Assembly: GCA_963666705.2 (NCBI GenBank)
Contig: CAXXKO010000026.1
Location: 1-64,000 of the forward strand
DNA from: G963666705 sp963666705
Lineage (GTDB): Bacteria > Pseudomonadota > Alphaproteobacteria > CADEGL01
Length of the DNA: 64,000 nt
Direction: 5' to 3'
Of the stretch, positions 25,688 through 33,595 are shown piece after piece. The notes beneath the pieces were generated by a model. It saw only the letters and a program-made list of their open reading frames with translations. It made no database searches and had not been told where the DNA came from. Each line of letters opens with the position of its first letter. Positions within the stretch are counted from its first letter, which is position 1. Position numbers and translations under genes: made by a program.

Positions 25688-27079
25688 TCAGGCGCCGCCG
25701 CGCCGGGCGAAGCGGCCTTCGATGAGGGCGTAGAGGGCGCGCATGCCCATGGCCTCGCCGCCCACCGGGCGGCCCGGCCGCGCCTTGGGGTTCCAGCCCA
25801 TGATGTCCATGTGGATCCAGGGCCGCTCGGCGCTCACGAAGCGCTCCAGGAACAGGGCCGCCGTCACCGCCCCGGCATGGGGGCCGTCCGATATGTTGTT
25901 GAGGTCGGCGACCTTGCTGTCGAGGGTCTGGCGGTAGGGCGCCCACAGGGGCATGCGCCACATGGGGTCCTCGACCGCCGCGGCGTGGGAGAGCAACGCG
26001 TCGGCCACCCCATCCACGTTGCAGAAGAGGGCGGGGAGGTCGGGGCCGAGGGCGACCCGGGCGGCGCCTGTCAGGGTCGCGCAATCGACGATCAGGGCCG
26101 GCTTCTCCCGGTCCGCCTCGGCGAGCGCGTCGCACAGCACGAGCCGCCCCTCCGCATCCGTATTGCCGATCTCGACCGTGAGGCCCTTGCGCGTCCGGAT
26201 CACGTCGCCGGGCCGCATGGCGTCGCCGCCGACGCTGTTCTCGACCGCGGGGATCAGGACGCGCAGGCGCACGCCCAGCCCCGCGCCCATGATCATGGCG
26301 GCGAGTCCGAGGGTCTGGGCGGCGCCGCCCATGTCTTTCTTCATGAGGCGCATGCCGGCCGAGCTCTTGAGGTCGAGCCCGCCCGAATCGAAGCACACCC
26401 CCTTGCCCACCAGGGTGACGCGCGGGTCGCGCGCCCCGCCCCAGCGAAGGTCGATCAGGCAGGGCGGACGGGCGCTGGCCCGGCCCACGGCGTGGATGGC
26501 GGGGTAGCCCCGCGCGAGGAGCTTGTCGCCCTGGATGACGGCCACCTTGGCGCCGTGGGCGCGGGCCAGCCTGCGGGCGGCCCGGGCGAGGTCCGCCGGC
26601 CCCATCTCGTTCGCCGGTGCCGTGATCAGGTCGCGGACCAGGGTGGTGGCCGTGGCCGCGCGCGCGACCTGGCCCCGGTCCGCTCCGCGCGGCCACACCA
26701 GCACCGGGGCCGGCCCGCCCGTGCGGCCGCCATGGCGGTAGCGGTAGGCCCCGAGCGCCCAGCCGAGGGCCGCGCGGCCCGCCGCCGCCCCATCGAGTGC
26801 GGCGTCGATGCGGTAGCTGCCCGCGGGCAGCTTGGCGGGCAAGCCGGCCAGGTTCCAGAGCGCGCCATGGCTCTCCACGCCCACGAGCACGCGCCCGAGG
26901 CGGCCGCCCGCGCCAGGCACCAGCCGCACCGCGCCCGGCGCGGCGCCGTAGGCCGTGCTGGCGGCCCAGGCGCGGGCTTCGTCCGTCTGATCCGCCAGCC
27001 AGCCTTCGAGCTCGGCGCGGGTGAGGGGGGTGACGGGAACGGTGGCGCGGGTCGCTTTGTCGCGGAAGATCTGGGGCAA
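25688..27079 (-). CDS. M17-family leucyl aminopeptidase
   Basis: A 463-residue cytosolic aminopeptidase with two metal ions. Metal-binding and catalytic segments are VGKGVCFDSGGLDLK, MKKDMGGAA and NTDAEGRLVL, the family signature. The N-terminal domain is of the alphaproteobacterial type. I chose TTG at 27079 because GGGAGG lies six bases upstream; an ATG at 27121 has no site and would add 14 residues. It releases N-terminal residues from peptides, and its position next to the peptide importer, although convergent, fits peptide use. Confidence 0.9.
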   Translation of the reverse strand: MPQIFRDKATRATVPVTPLTRAELEGWLADQTDEARAWAASTAYGAAPGAVRLVPGAGGRLGRVLVGVESHGALWNLAGLPAKLPAGSYRIDAALDGAAAGRAALGWALGAYRYRHGGRTGGPAPVLVWPRGADRGQVARAATATTLVRDLITAPANEMGPADLARAARRLARAHGAKVAVIQGDKLLARGYPAIHAVGRASARPPCLIDLRWGGARDPRVTLVGKGVCFDSGGLDLKSSAGMRLMKKDMGGAAQTLGLAAMIMGAGLGVRLRVLIPAVENSVGGDAMRPGDVIRTRKGLTVEIGNTDAEGRLVLCDALAEADREKPALIVDCATLTGAARVALGPDLPALFCNVDGVADALLSHAAAVEDPMWRMPLWAPYRQTLDSKVADLNNISDGPHAGAVTAALFLERFVSAERPWIHMDIMGWNPKARPGRPVGGEAMGMRALYALIEGRFARRGGA

Positions 27080-27232
27080 GTGCGACCTCCCTGGGCGGTG
27101 ACGCGGGATCGTGCCCAGCATGGCCCGCTTACGCTGGCCTGAAAAGGGGTCGCGGGGCGCCGTGGCTTGGGCCTTGCATCCGGCCCGCGCATCCCTTCCA
27201 ATGGTGTCGGGGGAGCGCAACCGGAGGGCCGG

Positions 27233-27886
27233 ATGGCCGAAATTTCCATCATCCTCGGCAACAAGAACTACTCGTCCTGGTCCTTTCGCGGCTGGCTCGC
27301 GCTCAAGCTGACCGGGGCGGACTACGCCGAAGAGGTCATCCCGCTCGACCAGCCCGGTACGGGCGAGGTGATCCGGCGCCATTCACCGTCCGGGCGCGTG
27401 CCGATGCTCCACCACGGCGAGGTGCGGGTCTGGGAGTCACTGGCCATGGCGGAATACCTCGCCGATGCCTTCCCCGAAGCCGGTTTGTGGCCGACGGACG
27501 CCGCGGCGCGCGCCGTCGCACGGTCGATTTCGGCCGAGATGCACGCGGGCTTCGCCGCGTTGCGCCAGGGCATGCCCATGAACATGCGCGCCTCCCTGCC
27601 CGGCAAGGGCATGGCCGAAGGCGTGCAGGCCGATATCAACCGCGTCACGGCCATCTGGCGCGGATGCCGCGAGCGCTTCGGCGGGGACGGCGATTTCCTG
27701 TTCGGCGCCTTCGGCATCGCCGACGCCATGTACGCCCCGGTCGCCAGCCGCTTCACGACCTATGCGGTGGAGCTGGACGAGGCCTCGGAAGCGTATCGCC
27801 AGGCCGTGACGTCGCACCCGGCCTATGTGGAATGGCTCGACGCGGCGCGCAACGAGCCCTGGATCATCCCGCGCGAGGAGCTTTAG
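27233..27886 (+). CDS. Glutathione S-transferase family protein
   Basis: A 217-residue GST. The thioredoxin-like N-domain starts ISIILGNKNYSSWSFRGWL, with the Ser in NYSSWS as the likely glutathione-activating residue; RVPMLHHGE holds the cis-Pro and ESLAMAEYL the Glu-Ser that bind glutathione. An all-helical C-domain with the N-capping FGIADAMYAPVASR follows. ATG 27233 has GGAGG eight bases upstream. The substrate is unknown. Divergent from the M17 gene. Confidence 0.88.
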   Translation: MAEISIILGNKNYSSWSFRGWLALKLTGADYAEEVIPLDQPGTGEVIRRHSPSGRVPMLHHGEVRVWESLAMAEYLADAFPEAGLWPTDAAARAVARSISAEMHAGFAALRQGMPMNMRASLPGKGMAEGVQADINRVTAIWRGCRERFGGDGDFLFGAFGIADAMYAPVASRFTTYAVELDEASEAYRQAVTSHPAYVEWLDAARNEPWIIPREEL

Positions 27887-27898
27887 CGGGACGCCGGC

Positions 27899-29044
27899 CT
27901 ATTCACCCTCGGCCGGTCGCCTCTCTGCGTCCTCCGCCTCTCCGTCGCGCGCCTCGCCGGTCCCGGCGCCGATCAGCCCCACTTCACGGTAGTATCTCTC
28001 GGCCCCGGGATGGAGCGGGATCGCCAGACCCTGGAGCGCCGTCTCCAGTTGGATCCACTGGCCGTCCGGGTGGCCACGGTCGAGCAGCTTGCGCGCGCTC
28101 GGGTGCCACAGGGCGCGGGTGAGCCCATAGACCAGCTCCTCCTCGACCGCCGTCGCGACGATCCATTCGGCGCCGACCGCAAGGGTCAGGGTGTTGCGCG
28201 TGCTCTTATAGGCGGCGGCCGGGATGACGCCGACGGCGAGGAACGGGAAGCGCGCGATCAATCGGTCGGCCTCCTCCCCGCCCAGGGGCAGGAGGGCGAT
28301 CTCGACATCCTCCACGAGGTCGGCCACGGCCTTGACCGGGACCCCGCCCACCACGAAGAAGGCGTCGAGCCCACCCTCGCGCAGGAGGTCGCTGGCGGGG
28401 CCGGGCAGCAGGTCGAGCGCTTCCATGTCGGCGGCTGACAGCCCATAGGCTTCGAGGATGATCTCCGCTTCCACGCGGGTGCCGGACTGGAGTGGGCCGA
28501 GCGAGACCCGCTTGCCCACGAGGTCCGCCATCTCCTCGATGCCGGCACCCTTTCGCACCACGACGTGAATGACCTCGGGATAGAGGTTGGCGATGGCGCT
28601 CAAGCTGGAGATCTCGCCGCTCTCGGCGAAGGGGCCGGTGCCGTTGAACGCCCAATGCGTGATATCGGCCTGGCTCAGCCCCGATTCGATCTCGCCCCGG
28701 CCGATCGCCTCGACATTGTAGAGGGCGCCCTCGGTCGACTGGGCGACGGCGATGAGCCCGGGAACCCCGCAGCTCCCCCCATCGTCGCAGGCGCGCGAGC
28801 CGGGCGGATTGCTGACGATGTTGGCGAGCAGGCCGCCGATGGGGAAGTAGGTGCTGTCCGAGGGGCCGGTGCCGATGCGGAAATAGGTGATGTCCTGGGC
28901 CGCGCCCGGTCCGGGCATGGCCAGCCCGGTGAGGACCAGGAGGACGAGGCCGGCGGCGAGGTCGCGCCGACTTGGTACCGGCCTTACGCGCGGCGGACGC
29001 GGACAGGGGCAGGCGTCGGCATTCCTTGCGCAGTTGTCGTTCAT
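27899..29044 (-). CDS. TAXI-family TRAP transporter binding protein (orphan)
   Basis: A 381-residue periplasmic binding protein. A signal peptide (LAAGLVLLVLTGLAMPGPGAAQ) precedes the TAXI opening FRIGTGPSDSTYFPIGG and later GLSQADITHWAFNGTG and VGKRVSLGPLQSGTRVEA. TAXI proteins bind small organic anions such as glutamate for Na+-driven TRAP permeases. No TRAP membrane subunit is nearby; instead a divergent DUF1538 operon starts about 180 bases away. The C-terminus is unusually rich in Glu and Ala. A GTG three codons upstream is an alternative start. Confidence 0.88.
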   Translation of the reverse strand: MNDNCARNADACPCPRPPRVRPVPSRRDLAAGLVLLVLTGLAMPGPGAAQDITYFRIGTGPSDSTYFPIGGLLANIVSNPPGSRACDDGGSCGVPGLIAVAQSTEGALYNVEAIGRGEIESGLSQADITHWAFNGTGPFAESGEISSLSAIANLYPEVIHVVVRKGAGIEEMADLVGKRVSLGPLQSGTRVEAEIILEAYGLSAADMEALDLLPGPASDLLREGGLDAFFVVGGVPVKAVADLVEDVEIALLPLGGEEADRLIARFPFLAVGVIPAAAYKSTRNTLTLAVGAEWIVATAVEEELVYGLTRALWHPSARKLLDRGHPDGQWIQLETALQGLAIPLHPGAERYYREVGLIGAGTGEARDGEAEDAERRPAEGE

Positions 29045-29226
29045 CTCGAGCACGTGGGTCCGGCGTTCTCCGGGACAGGTAGCGTACTATAGGGGCTGTC
29101 CGAGCCCGGCGACAGGCTTGCCGGATACCACCGAAACCCGATCCGATTGCGCTCGTGGCCCGTTGACGCCAAACTTAGCAATCAAGCGATCAGCCGGGCT
29201 CATCCCCCAAAGCGAGTGCCGCCCCG

Positions 29227-29961
29227 ATGCTCAAGGCCCTACGGTCATTCGGACATTTCATGCTCGGCAATGTCCGTGACCTAGCGCCCATCGTCCTCGT
29301 GGTCGTCTTCTTCCAGATCGTCGTCCTGCGCCAGCCCTTCCCCGACCTCGAGCGCGTGCTCGTCGGGTTCGTGCTCGTGCTTCTCGGCCTCATGCTGTTC
29401 GTGCGCGGGCTGGAGCTCGGTCTGTTCCCACTCGGCGAATCCATGGCCGGCGCGTTCGCGCACGCAGGAAATCTATGGTGGCTGCTGGCCTTCGCCTTCG
29501 CGCTCGGTTTCGGGACCACCGTGGCGGAGCCGGCGCTGATCGCCGTGGCCGACGAGGCGGCGCGGGTCAATGCGTCCGTCGGCACCATCGACGGGGGCGA
29601 CGATGCGTTGGAATCATACGCCCTCGGCCTCCGCTACACCGTCGCGGTGGCGGTCGGGGCGGCCATCGTGATCGGTGTGATTCGCATCATCAAGGGCTGG
29701 CCGATCCAATGGTTCATCATCGGCGGCTATCTCGTGGTGATGGCGCTGACCTCGGTGGCACCGCGCGAAATCGTGGGCGTGGCCTACGATTCGGGCGGGG
29801 TTACCACTTCGACCATCACGGTTCCGCTGGTGACTGCGCTCGGCATCGGCCTCTCGACAGTGATCCGGGGGCGCAGCCCGCTCGTGGACGGCTTCGGCCT
29901 GATCGCCTTCGCCAGCCTGACACCGATCATGTTCGTTCTGGTCTACGGCATGTTGATTTAG
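29227..29961 (+). CDS. DUF1538 membrane protein, first of a pair
   Basis: A 244-residue integral membrane protein with about seven hydrophobic helices. It has the DUF1538 marks: FGTTVAEPALIAVADEAA, APREIVGVAYDSGGVTTST with the repeated Thr-Ser, and a GRSPLVDGFGLIAFASL end. Paired DUF1538 proteins (UmpA/UmpB) have, to my recollection, been reported as a two-component Na+/H+ antiporter in a halophile; I infer a cation-coupled transporter here. It is followed two bases later by the second DUF1538 gene and then by two regulatory genes. Confidence 0.8.
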   Translation: MLKALRSFGHFMLGNVRDLAPIVLVVVFFQIVVLRQPFPDLERVLVGFVLVLLGLMLFVRGLELGLFPLGESMAGAFAHAGNLWWLLAFAFALGFGTTVAEPALIAVADEAARVNASVGTIDGGDDALESYALGLRYTVAVAVGAAIVIGVIRIIKGWPIQWFIIGGYLVVMALTSVAPREIVGVAYDSGGVTTSTITVPLVTALGIGLSTVIRGRSPLVDGFGLIAFASLTPIMFVLVYGMLI

Positions 29962-29963
29962 GC

Positions 29964-30794
29964 ATGGGCGGCGACTGGACATCCACAATCCTGCTGTCGG
30001 CGGCAGGCACCCTGCGCGACGTGCTGCCGATCGCCATCATCCTGGTCGTCTTCCAGGTCCTGGTGCTGCGCAAGCGGGTCCCGAACCTGAAGCGGGTCCT
30101 GGTCGGCTTCGCCTACGTGGTCGCCGGGCTGACCCTGTTCCTCGTGGGGCTCGAGGAAGCGCTGTTCCCAATCGGCAAGATCATGGCGGCGCAGCTCACC
30201 GACCCTTCCTTCATCTACGGCGCCGCGGTGGCCGCGAGCCCGGAGGGCATCGAGATCGTCTGGTGGCGGTACTACTGGGTGTTCCTGTTCGCCGCCGCGA
30301 TCGGCTTCGCCAGCACGGTCGCCGAGCCCGCCCTGATCGCGGTCGCGATCAAGGCCGAGGGGGCATCGGGCGGCGCGCTCGGCACCTGGGGCCTGCGCAT
30401 CGCCGTCGCCATCGGCGTCGCGTTGAGCGTGGCGCTCGGCGCCTTCCGCATCGTCACGGGCACGCCGCTCGTTCTCTACGTGATCGCCGGCTATCTGGTG
30501 GTGATCGCCCAGACGGCGTTCGCCCCCCGCGCCATCGTCCCGCTGGCCTACGATTTGGGCGGGGTGACGACATCCACGGTGACGGTGCCTCTGCTCACCG
30601 CGCTCGGCATCGGCCTCGCGTCGAACGTGCCGGGCCGGAGCCCCCTGATCGACGGCTTCGGCCTGATTGCGCTTGCCGCCCTGTTCCCGATGATTACGGT
30701 GATGGGCTACGCTCAGCTCTCGGCGCTGCGGGGGCGGCGGGCCGCGGCGAGGCGGGCGGCGGCCACCACCGACCGGAAAGGGCGATTGGAATGA
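29964..30794 (+). CDS. DUF1538 membrane protein, second of a pair
   Basis: A 276-residue paralogue of the previous product with the same motifs: ASTVAEPALIAVAIKAE, APRAIVPLAYDLGGVTTST and GRSPLIDGFGLIAL. It adds a loop near residues 75-95 and a basic C-terminus (RGRRAAARRAAATTDRKG). It presumably forms a heteromeric complex with the first. Its stop overlaps the start of the PII-like gene (ATGA at 30791-30794), so translation is coupled. Confidence 0.8.
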   Translation: MGGDWTSTILLSAAGTLRDVLPIAIILVVFQVLVLRKRVPNLKRVLVGFAYVVAGLTLFLVGLEEALFPIGKIMAAQLTDPSFIYGAAVAASPEGIEIVWWRYYWVFLFAAAIGFASTVAEPALIAVAIKAEGASGGALGTWGLRIAVAIGVALSVALGAFRIVTGTPLVLYVIAGYLVVIAQTAFAPRAIVPLAYDLGGVTTSTVTVPLLTALGIGLASNVPGRSPLIDGFGLIALAALFPMITVMGYAQLSALRGRRAAARRAAATTDRKGRLE

Positions 30795-31141
30795 AATTCA
30801 AGCTCATCATCGCGCTCGTCACCGACGACAAGACCGACACTGTGACGGAGGCCGCGCGCCGGACCGGGGCCACGGGCTGCACGGTGATCAACCACGCCCG
30901 GGGCGAGGGACTGAAGCCGCCGACCACCTTCCTCGGCCTGACCCTCGAGGGCCAGCGCGACGTGGTCCTGTTCCTGGTGGAACAGCACCTGAGCCGACAC
31001 ATCCTCGAGACCATTGCGCACGAGGGGCGGTTCGACGAGGATCCGGGCAGCGGCATCGCCTTCCAGATCGACATCGAGGACGCCGTCGGCCTGGCCACCC
31101 AGATCGGGACCATCCAGCACGAGATCGAAGATCAGATATGA
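30791..31141 (+). CDS. PII-like signalling protein of the DUF1538 operon
   Basis: A 116-residue soluble protein. The opening MKFKLIIALVTDDKTDTVTEAARRTGATGCTVI has the beta-alpha-beta layout of GlnB-like trimers, shown here in part, with a flexible loop (GEGLKPPTTFLG) where PII proteins carry the T-loop. The canonical uridylylated tyrosine is not present. It would sense a nucleotide or metabolite and control the DUF1538 pair, as PII proteins do for transporters. Overlaps both neighbours by four bases. Confidence 0.8.
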   Translation: MKFKLIIALVTDDKTDTVTEAARRTGATGCTVINHARGEGLKPPTTFLGLTLEGQRDVVLFLVEQHLSRHILETIAHEGRFDEDPGSGIAFQIDIEDAVGLATQIGTIQHEIEDQI

Positions 31142-31548
31142 GCGAAGCCAGCTATACCTCCGTCCGCGAAGTGATGACGCCGGACCCGATCGTGATCGAT
31201 GGCCTCGCCACCGTGCGCGAGGCCATCGACACCATGCGCGCCAAGAATGTGAGCTCCCTGGTCATCGATCGCCGCCATCCCGGCGACGAATACGGCATCG
31301 TCGTGGTGCACGATGTGGCGGAGCATGTCATCGGGCGCGGCCTCTCTCCCAATCGCACCAACATCTACGAGATCATGTCCAAGCCGGTGCTGTGCGTGGA
31401 TGCCGAGATGGACATCAAGTATGCGGTCCGGATGCTGACGCGCTTTGCGCTCTCGCGCGCGCTGGTGATGGAGGGCGGAGCACTGGTCGGGATCGTCACC
31501 CAGCGCGATCTCGTGTTCCGCTTCCTGCTGGAGGACAGGGACAGCTGA
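31138..31548 (+). CDS. CBS-domain protein of the DUF1538 operon
   Basis: A 136-residue protein made of two CBS motifs: VREVMTPDPIVIDGLATV then NVSSLVIDRR, and EIMSKPVLCVDAEMD then RALVMEGGALVGIVTQRDLV. CBS pairs bind adenine nucleotides and report energy state. Its start overlaps the PII-like stop, so the four genes form one coupled operon of two membrane proteins plus two nucleotide-type sensors. A MITE lies 21 bases after the stop. Confidence 0.88.
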   Translation: MSEASYTSVREVMTPDPIVIDGLATVREAIDTMRAKNVSSLVIDRRHPGDEYGIVVVHDVAEHVIGRGLSPNRTNIYEIMSKPVLCVDAEMDIKYAVRMLTRFALSRALVMEGGALVGIVTQRDLVFRFLLEDRDS

Positions 31549-31569
31549 TGAGCCCGTCGGCGGAACCTA

Positions 31570-31833
31570 GCACCCACTTTCATAATTCCGTGTGCCATAC
31601 GATCGCTTTTCCCGTCTCCTCGGTAGGAGGGGGTGCGCCGGCGATGCCGGGGCATCGTCCAGCATCCCCGACACCCCGAGGGGGCGGGAAAAGCGACCCG
31701 CGGGGCGGCGCCCCGAGGCCCCCGGTCGTCGTCGCGCGCCGCTTGTGATGCCCCGGCATCACGGCGCGCCGCGCTCCTAGCCGGGAACCTCGGGGCGCCG
31801 TCGTATGGCACACGGAATTATGAAAGTGGGTAC
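31570..31833. mobile_element. 264-bp MITE, copy 2
   Basis: Same length and structure as the element at 15238-15501, with terminal repeats at 31570-31602 and 31801-31833 (one base differs at the left tip, GCACCC against GTACCC). Flanked by TA at 31568-31569 and 31834-31835. Here the left CTAG is not a stop codon of a gene I recognise. Immediately to its right, sharing the TA, begins an 85-bp element of another type. Confidence 0.87.
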
Positions 31834-31835
31834 TA

Positions 31836-31920
31836 GTGGATTGAACGCGACAAAATAATCTCCCTCTCCCCCCAAGGGACGATACGGGGGAGAGGGTTCC
31901 AAGCGTCAGACTCGAACCAC
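31836..31920. mobile_element. 85-bp palindromic mini-element at the dadA stop codon
   Basis: GTGGATTGAACG at the left end is the imperfect inverse of CGAACCAC at the right end, and the middle holds a strong hairpin, CCCTCTCCCC pairing with GGGGGAGAGGG. TA at 31834-31835 and 31921-31922 lies outside. The minus-strand TAG stop of the dadA-like gene is formed by the right-hand TA and the element's last base. As RNA the hairpin could end transcription of dadA. Confidence 0.65.
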
Positions 31921-33191
31921 TAGAAGCGGTCGGCGCTGAAGGGCGCCATGTCGACGGGCGGGGCCCGGCCGGCGACCATGTCGGCGACGACCCGGCCGGT
32001 GATGGCGCCGAGGGTGAGCCCGACATGGCCGTGGCCGAAGGCGAGGAAGACCCCGGGCCGCCCGGCCACGGGTGAGATCACCGGCTTCGAATCGGGCAGC
32101 GACGGGCGGAAGCCCATCCAGGGCTCGGCCCCCGCCTCGTTGAGGCCGGGCACGAGGCGGCGGACGCGCCGCAGCATGGCCTCGACCCGATCCCAGTTGG
32201 GCGGCAGGTCGAGGCCGCCGAACTCGTCCGTGCCCGCGACGCGCAGGCCGAGCTCCATGGGCGTCATGTAGAAGCCGCCCTCGGCCGACTTGACGGGTGT
32301 GCGCATCTCGACGCCCGGATCGGGCAGCATGACGTGATAGCCGCGCTCGGTGTCGAGCGGCGCCCGCGCGCCCAGACCCGCCGCCAGGCGGCGCGACCAG
32401 GAGCCGGCGGCGACCACCACCAGATCGGCCTCTTGCGCCCCCGCTTCGGTGACGACGCGGCGGGGACCGTCCTCGCCCATCTCCACGCCGCGGGCCGCGG
32501 CCCGCATTATTTCACCACCGTCGCGGCGGATCATCGCGGCGATCGCCCGGCTCAGGCTGAGCGGATTGATGACGTGGTCCATGTCCGAGCGGTAGACACC
32601 GGCATGGACGGGGGCGAGGGCAGGCTCGATCTGGCGGATGCGGTCGGTGCCCACGATCTCGATCGGCGTGCCGAGGCGCTGGCGCAGCTCTATGGCCCAG
32701 CGCGCGGCCTCGAAGCTCTGCCTGGATTCGAAGACTTCGAGGCCACCCCGCTCGCGGATCAGGTCGCCGGCGCCCGCCGCCTCGATGAGGGGCGTGTAGG
32801 ATTCGCGCGCGAGTGCTATCAGCGAGGAAAGCTCCGCCGCCACCCGCTCGACCCGCGCCCGGCCGCTTGCGCGCACGAACCGGAGCAGCCAGGGCGTGAG
32901 GCGGGGCAGGTAGCGCCAGCGGATGGCGAGCGGACCCATGGGGTCGAGCAGCATGCCCGGTACGCGCCACAGCACGCCCGGCGTGGCGACCGGCAAAAGT
33001 GCGCCGTCCGAGCGCATGCCGGCATTGCCGAAGGAGCACGCCTCCCCCGGCGGGCCGGGATCGACCAAGCTCACGCGCCAGCCGTCGCGCTGGAGGTGGG
33101 CGGCGCAACACAGGCCGACGATGCCGGCGCCGATGACCACGGCCCTGTCCCGGCCTTCCGCCGGCACGCGGGCGCCCGTCCCGTTCGTCAT
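31920..33191 (-). CDS. FAD-dependent D-amino acid dehydrogenase-like oxidoreductase (DadA family)
   Basis: A 423-residue flavoprotein of the DAO superfamily. FAD-binding GAGIVG is at residues 21-26, SLVDPGPPGEACSFGNAG follows, and the C-terminus has FGHGHVGLTLG that closes over the flavin. Family members oxidise D-amino acids or N-methyl amino acids at the inner membrane. ATG 33191 is backed by GGGGAG seven bases upstream. The TAG stop was rebuilt by a mini-element insertion (31836-31920). Whether the substrate is a D-amino acid is uncertain. Confidence 0.85.
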   Translation of the reverse strand: MTNGTGARVPAEGRDRAVVIGAGIVGLCCAAHLQRDGWRVSLVDPGPPGEACSFGNAGMRSDGALLPVATPGVLWRVPGMLLDPMGPLAIRWRYLPRLTPWLLRFVRASGRARVERVAAELSSLIALARESYTPLIEAAGAGDLIRERGGLEVFESRQSFEAARWAIELRQRLGTPIEIVGTDRIRQIEPALAPVHAGVYRSDMDHVINPLSLSRAIAAMIRRDGGEIMRAAARGVEMGEDGPRRVVTEAGAQEADLVVVAAGSWSRRLAAGLGARAPLDTERGYHVMLPDPGVEMRTPVKSAEGGFYMTPMELGLRVAGTDEFGGLDLPPNWDRVEAMLRRVRRLVPGLNEAGAEPWMGFRPSLPDSKPVISPVAGRPGVFLAFGHGHVGLTLGAITGRVVADMVAGRAPPVDMAPFSADRF

Positions 33192-33264
33192 TTCGGCTCT
33201 CCCCCTCCAAGACCGCCACGATTCGACCGGACCGCGCCTATTCAAGCGCGGTCCGTGCCACCGG

Positions 33265-33461
33265 CCCTCATGCTTCGTCCTTCGGCAAGCTCAGGATGAG
33301 GAGGCTCGGCATGATGGCCTCACCCTGAGCCAACCCACCCGCCCGGCCCTCATACTTCGACAAGCTCAGCATGAGGGCCTCACCCTGAGCCAACCCACCC
33401 GCCCGGCCCTCATACTTCGATAAGCTCGGCATGAGGACCTCACCCTGAGCCTGTCGAAGGG
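33265..33461 (+). repeat. Tandem 60-bp repeats with REP-like core
   Basis: 33301-33360 and 33361-33420 are two near-identical 60-bp units, and 33421-33461 and 33268-33300 are partial units. Each contains CCCTGAGC and TTCGACAAGCTCAGCATGAGG, a palindromic REP-type core common in alphaproteobacterial gaps. They occupy half of the 400-base gap between the divergent dadA-like and M24 genes. I see no gene in this gap. Confidence 0.8.
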
Positions 33462-33595
33462 GGAGGCAGTGGCACCATATGGCGTAGAGGGCACTACGCC
33501 ATATCGGCGGCGCGGCGGCAACGCCCGGAATCCATTGACCGGCGCGGCCACGCGGGCAAGATGCGCGCGAGACCGAGGCCACGAGGGAGGATGCC

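Noticed and set aside
33265..33461. 60-bp repeats considered as a CRISPR array
   Set aside because: The whole period is conserved, so there are no unique spacers, and no cas genes are in the window.
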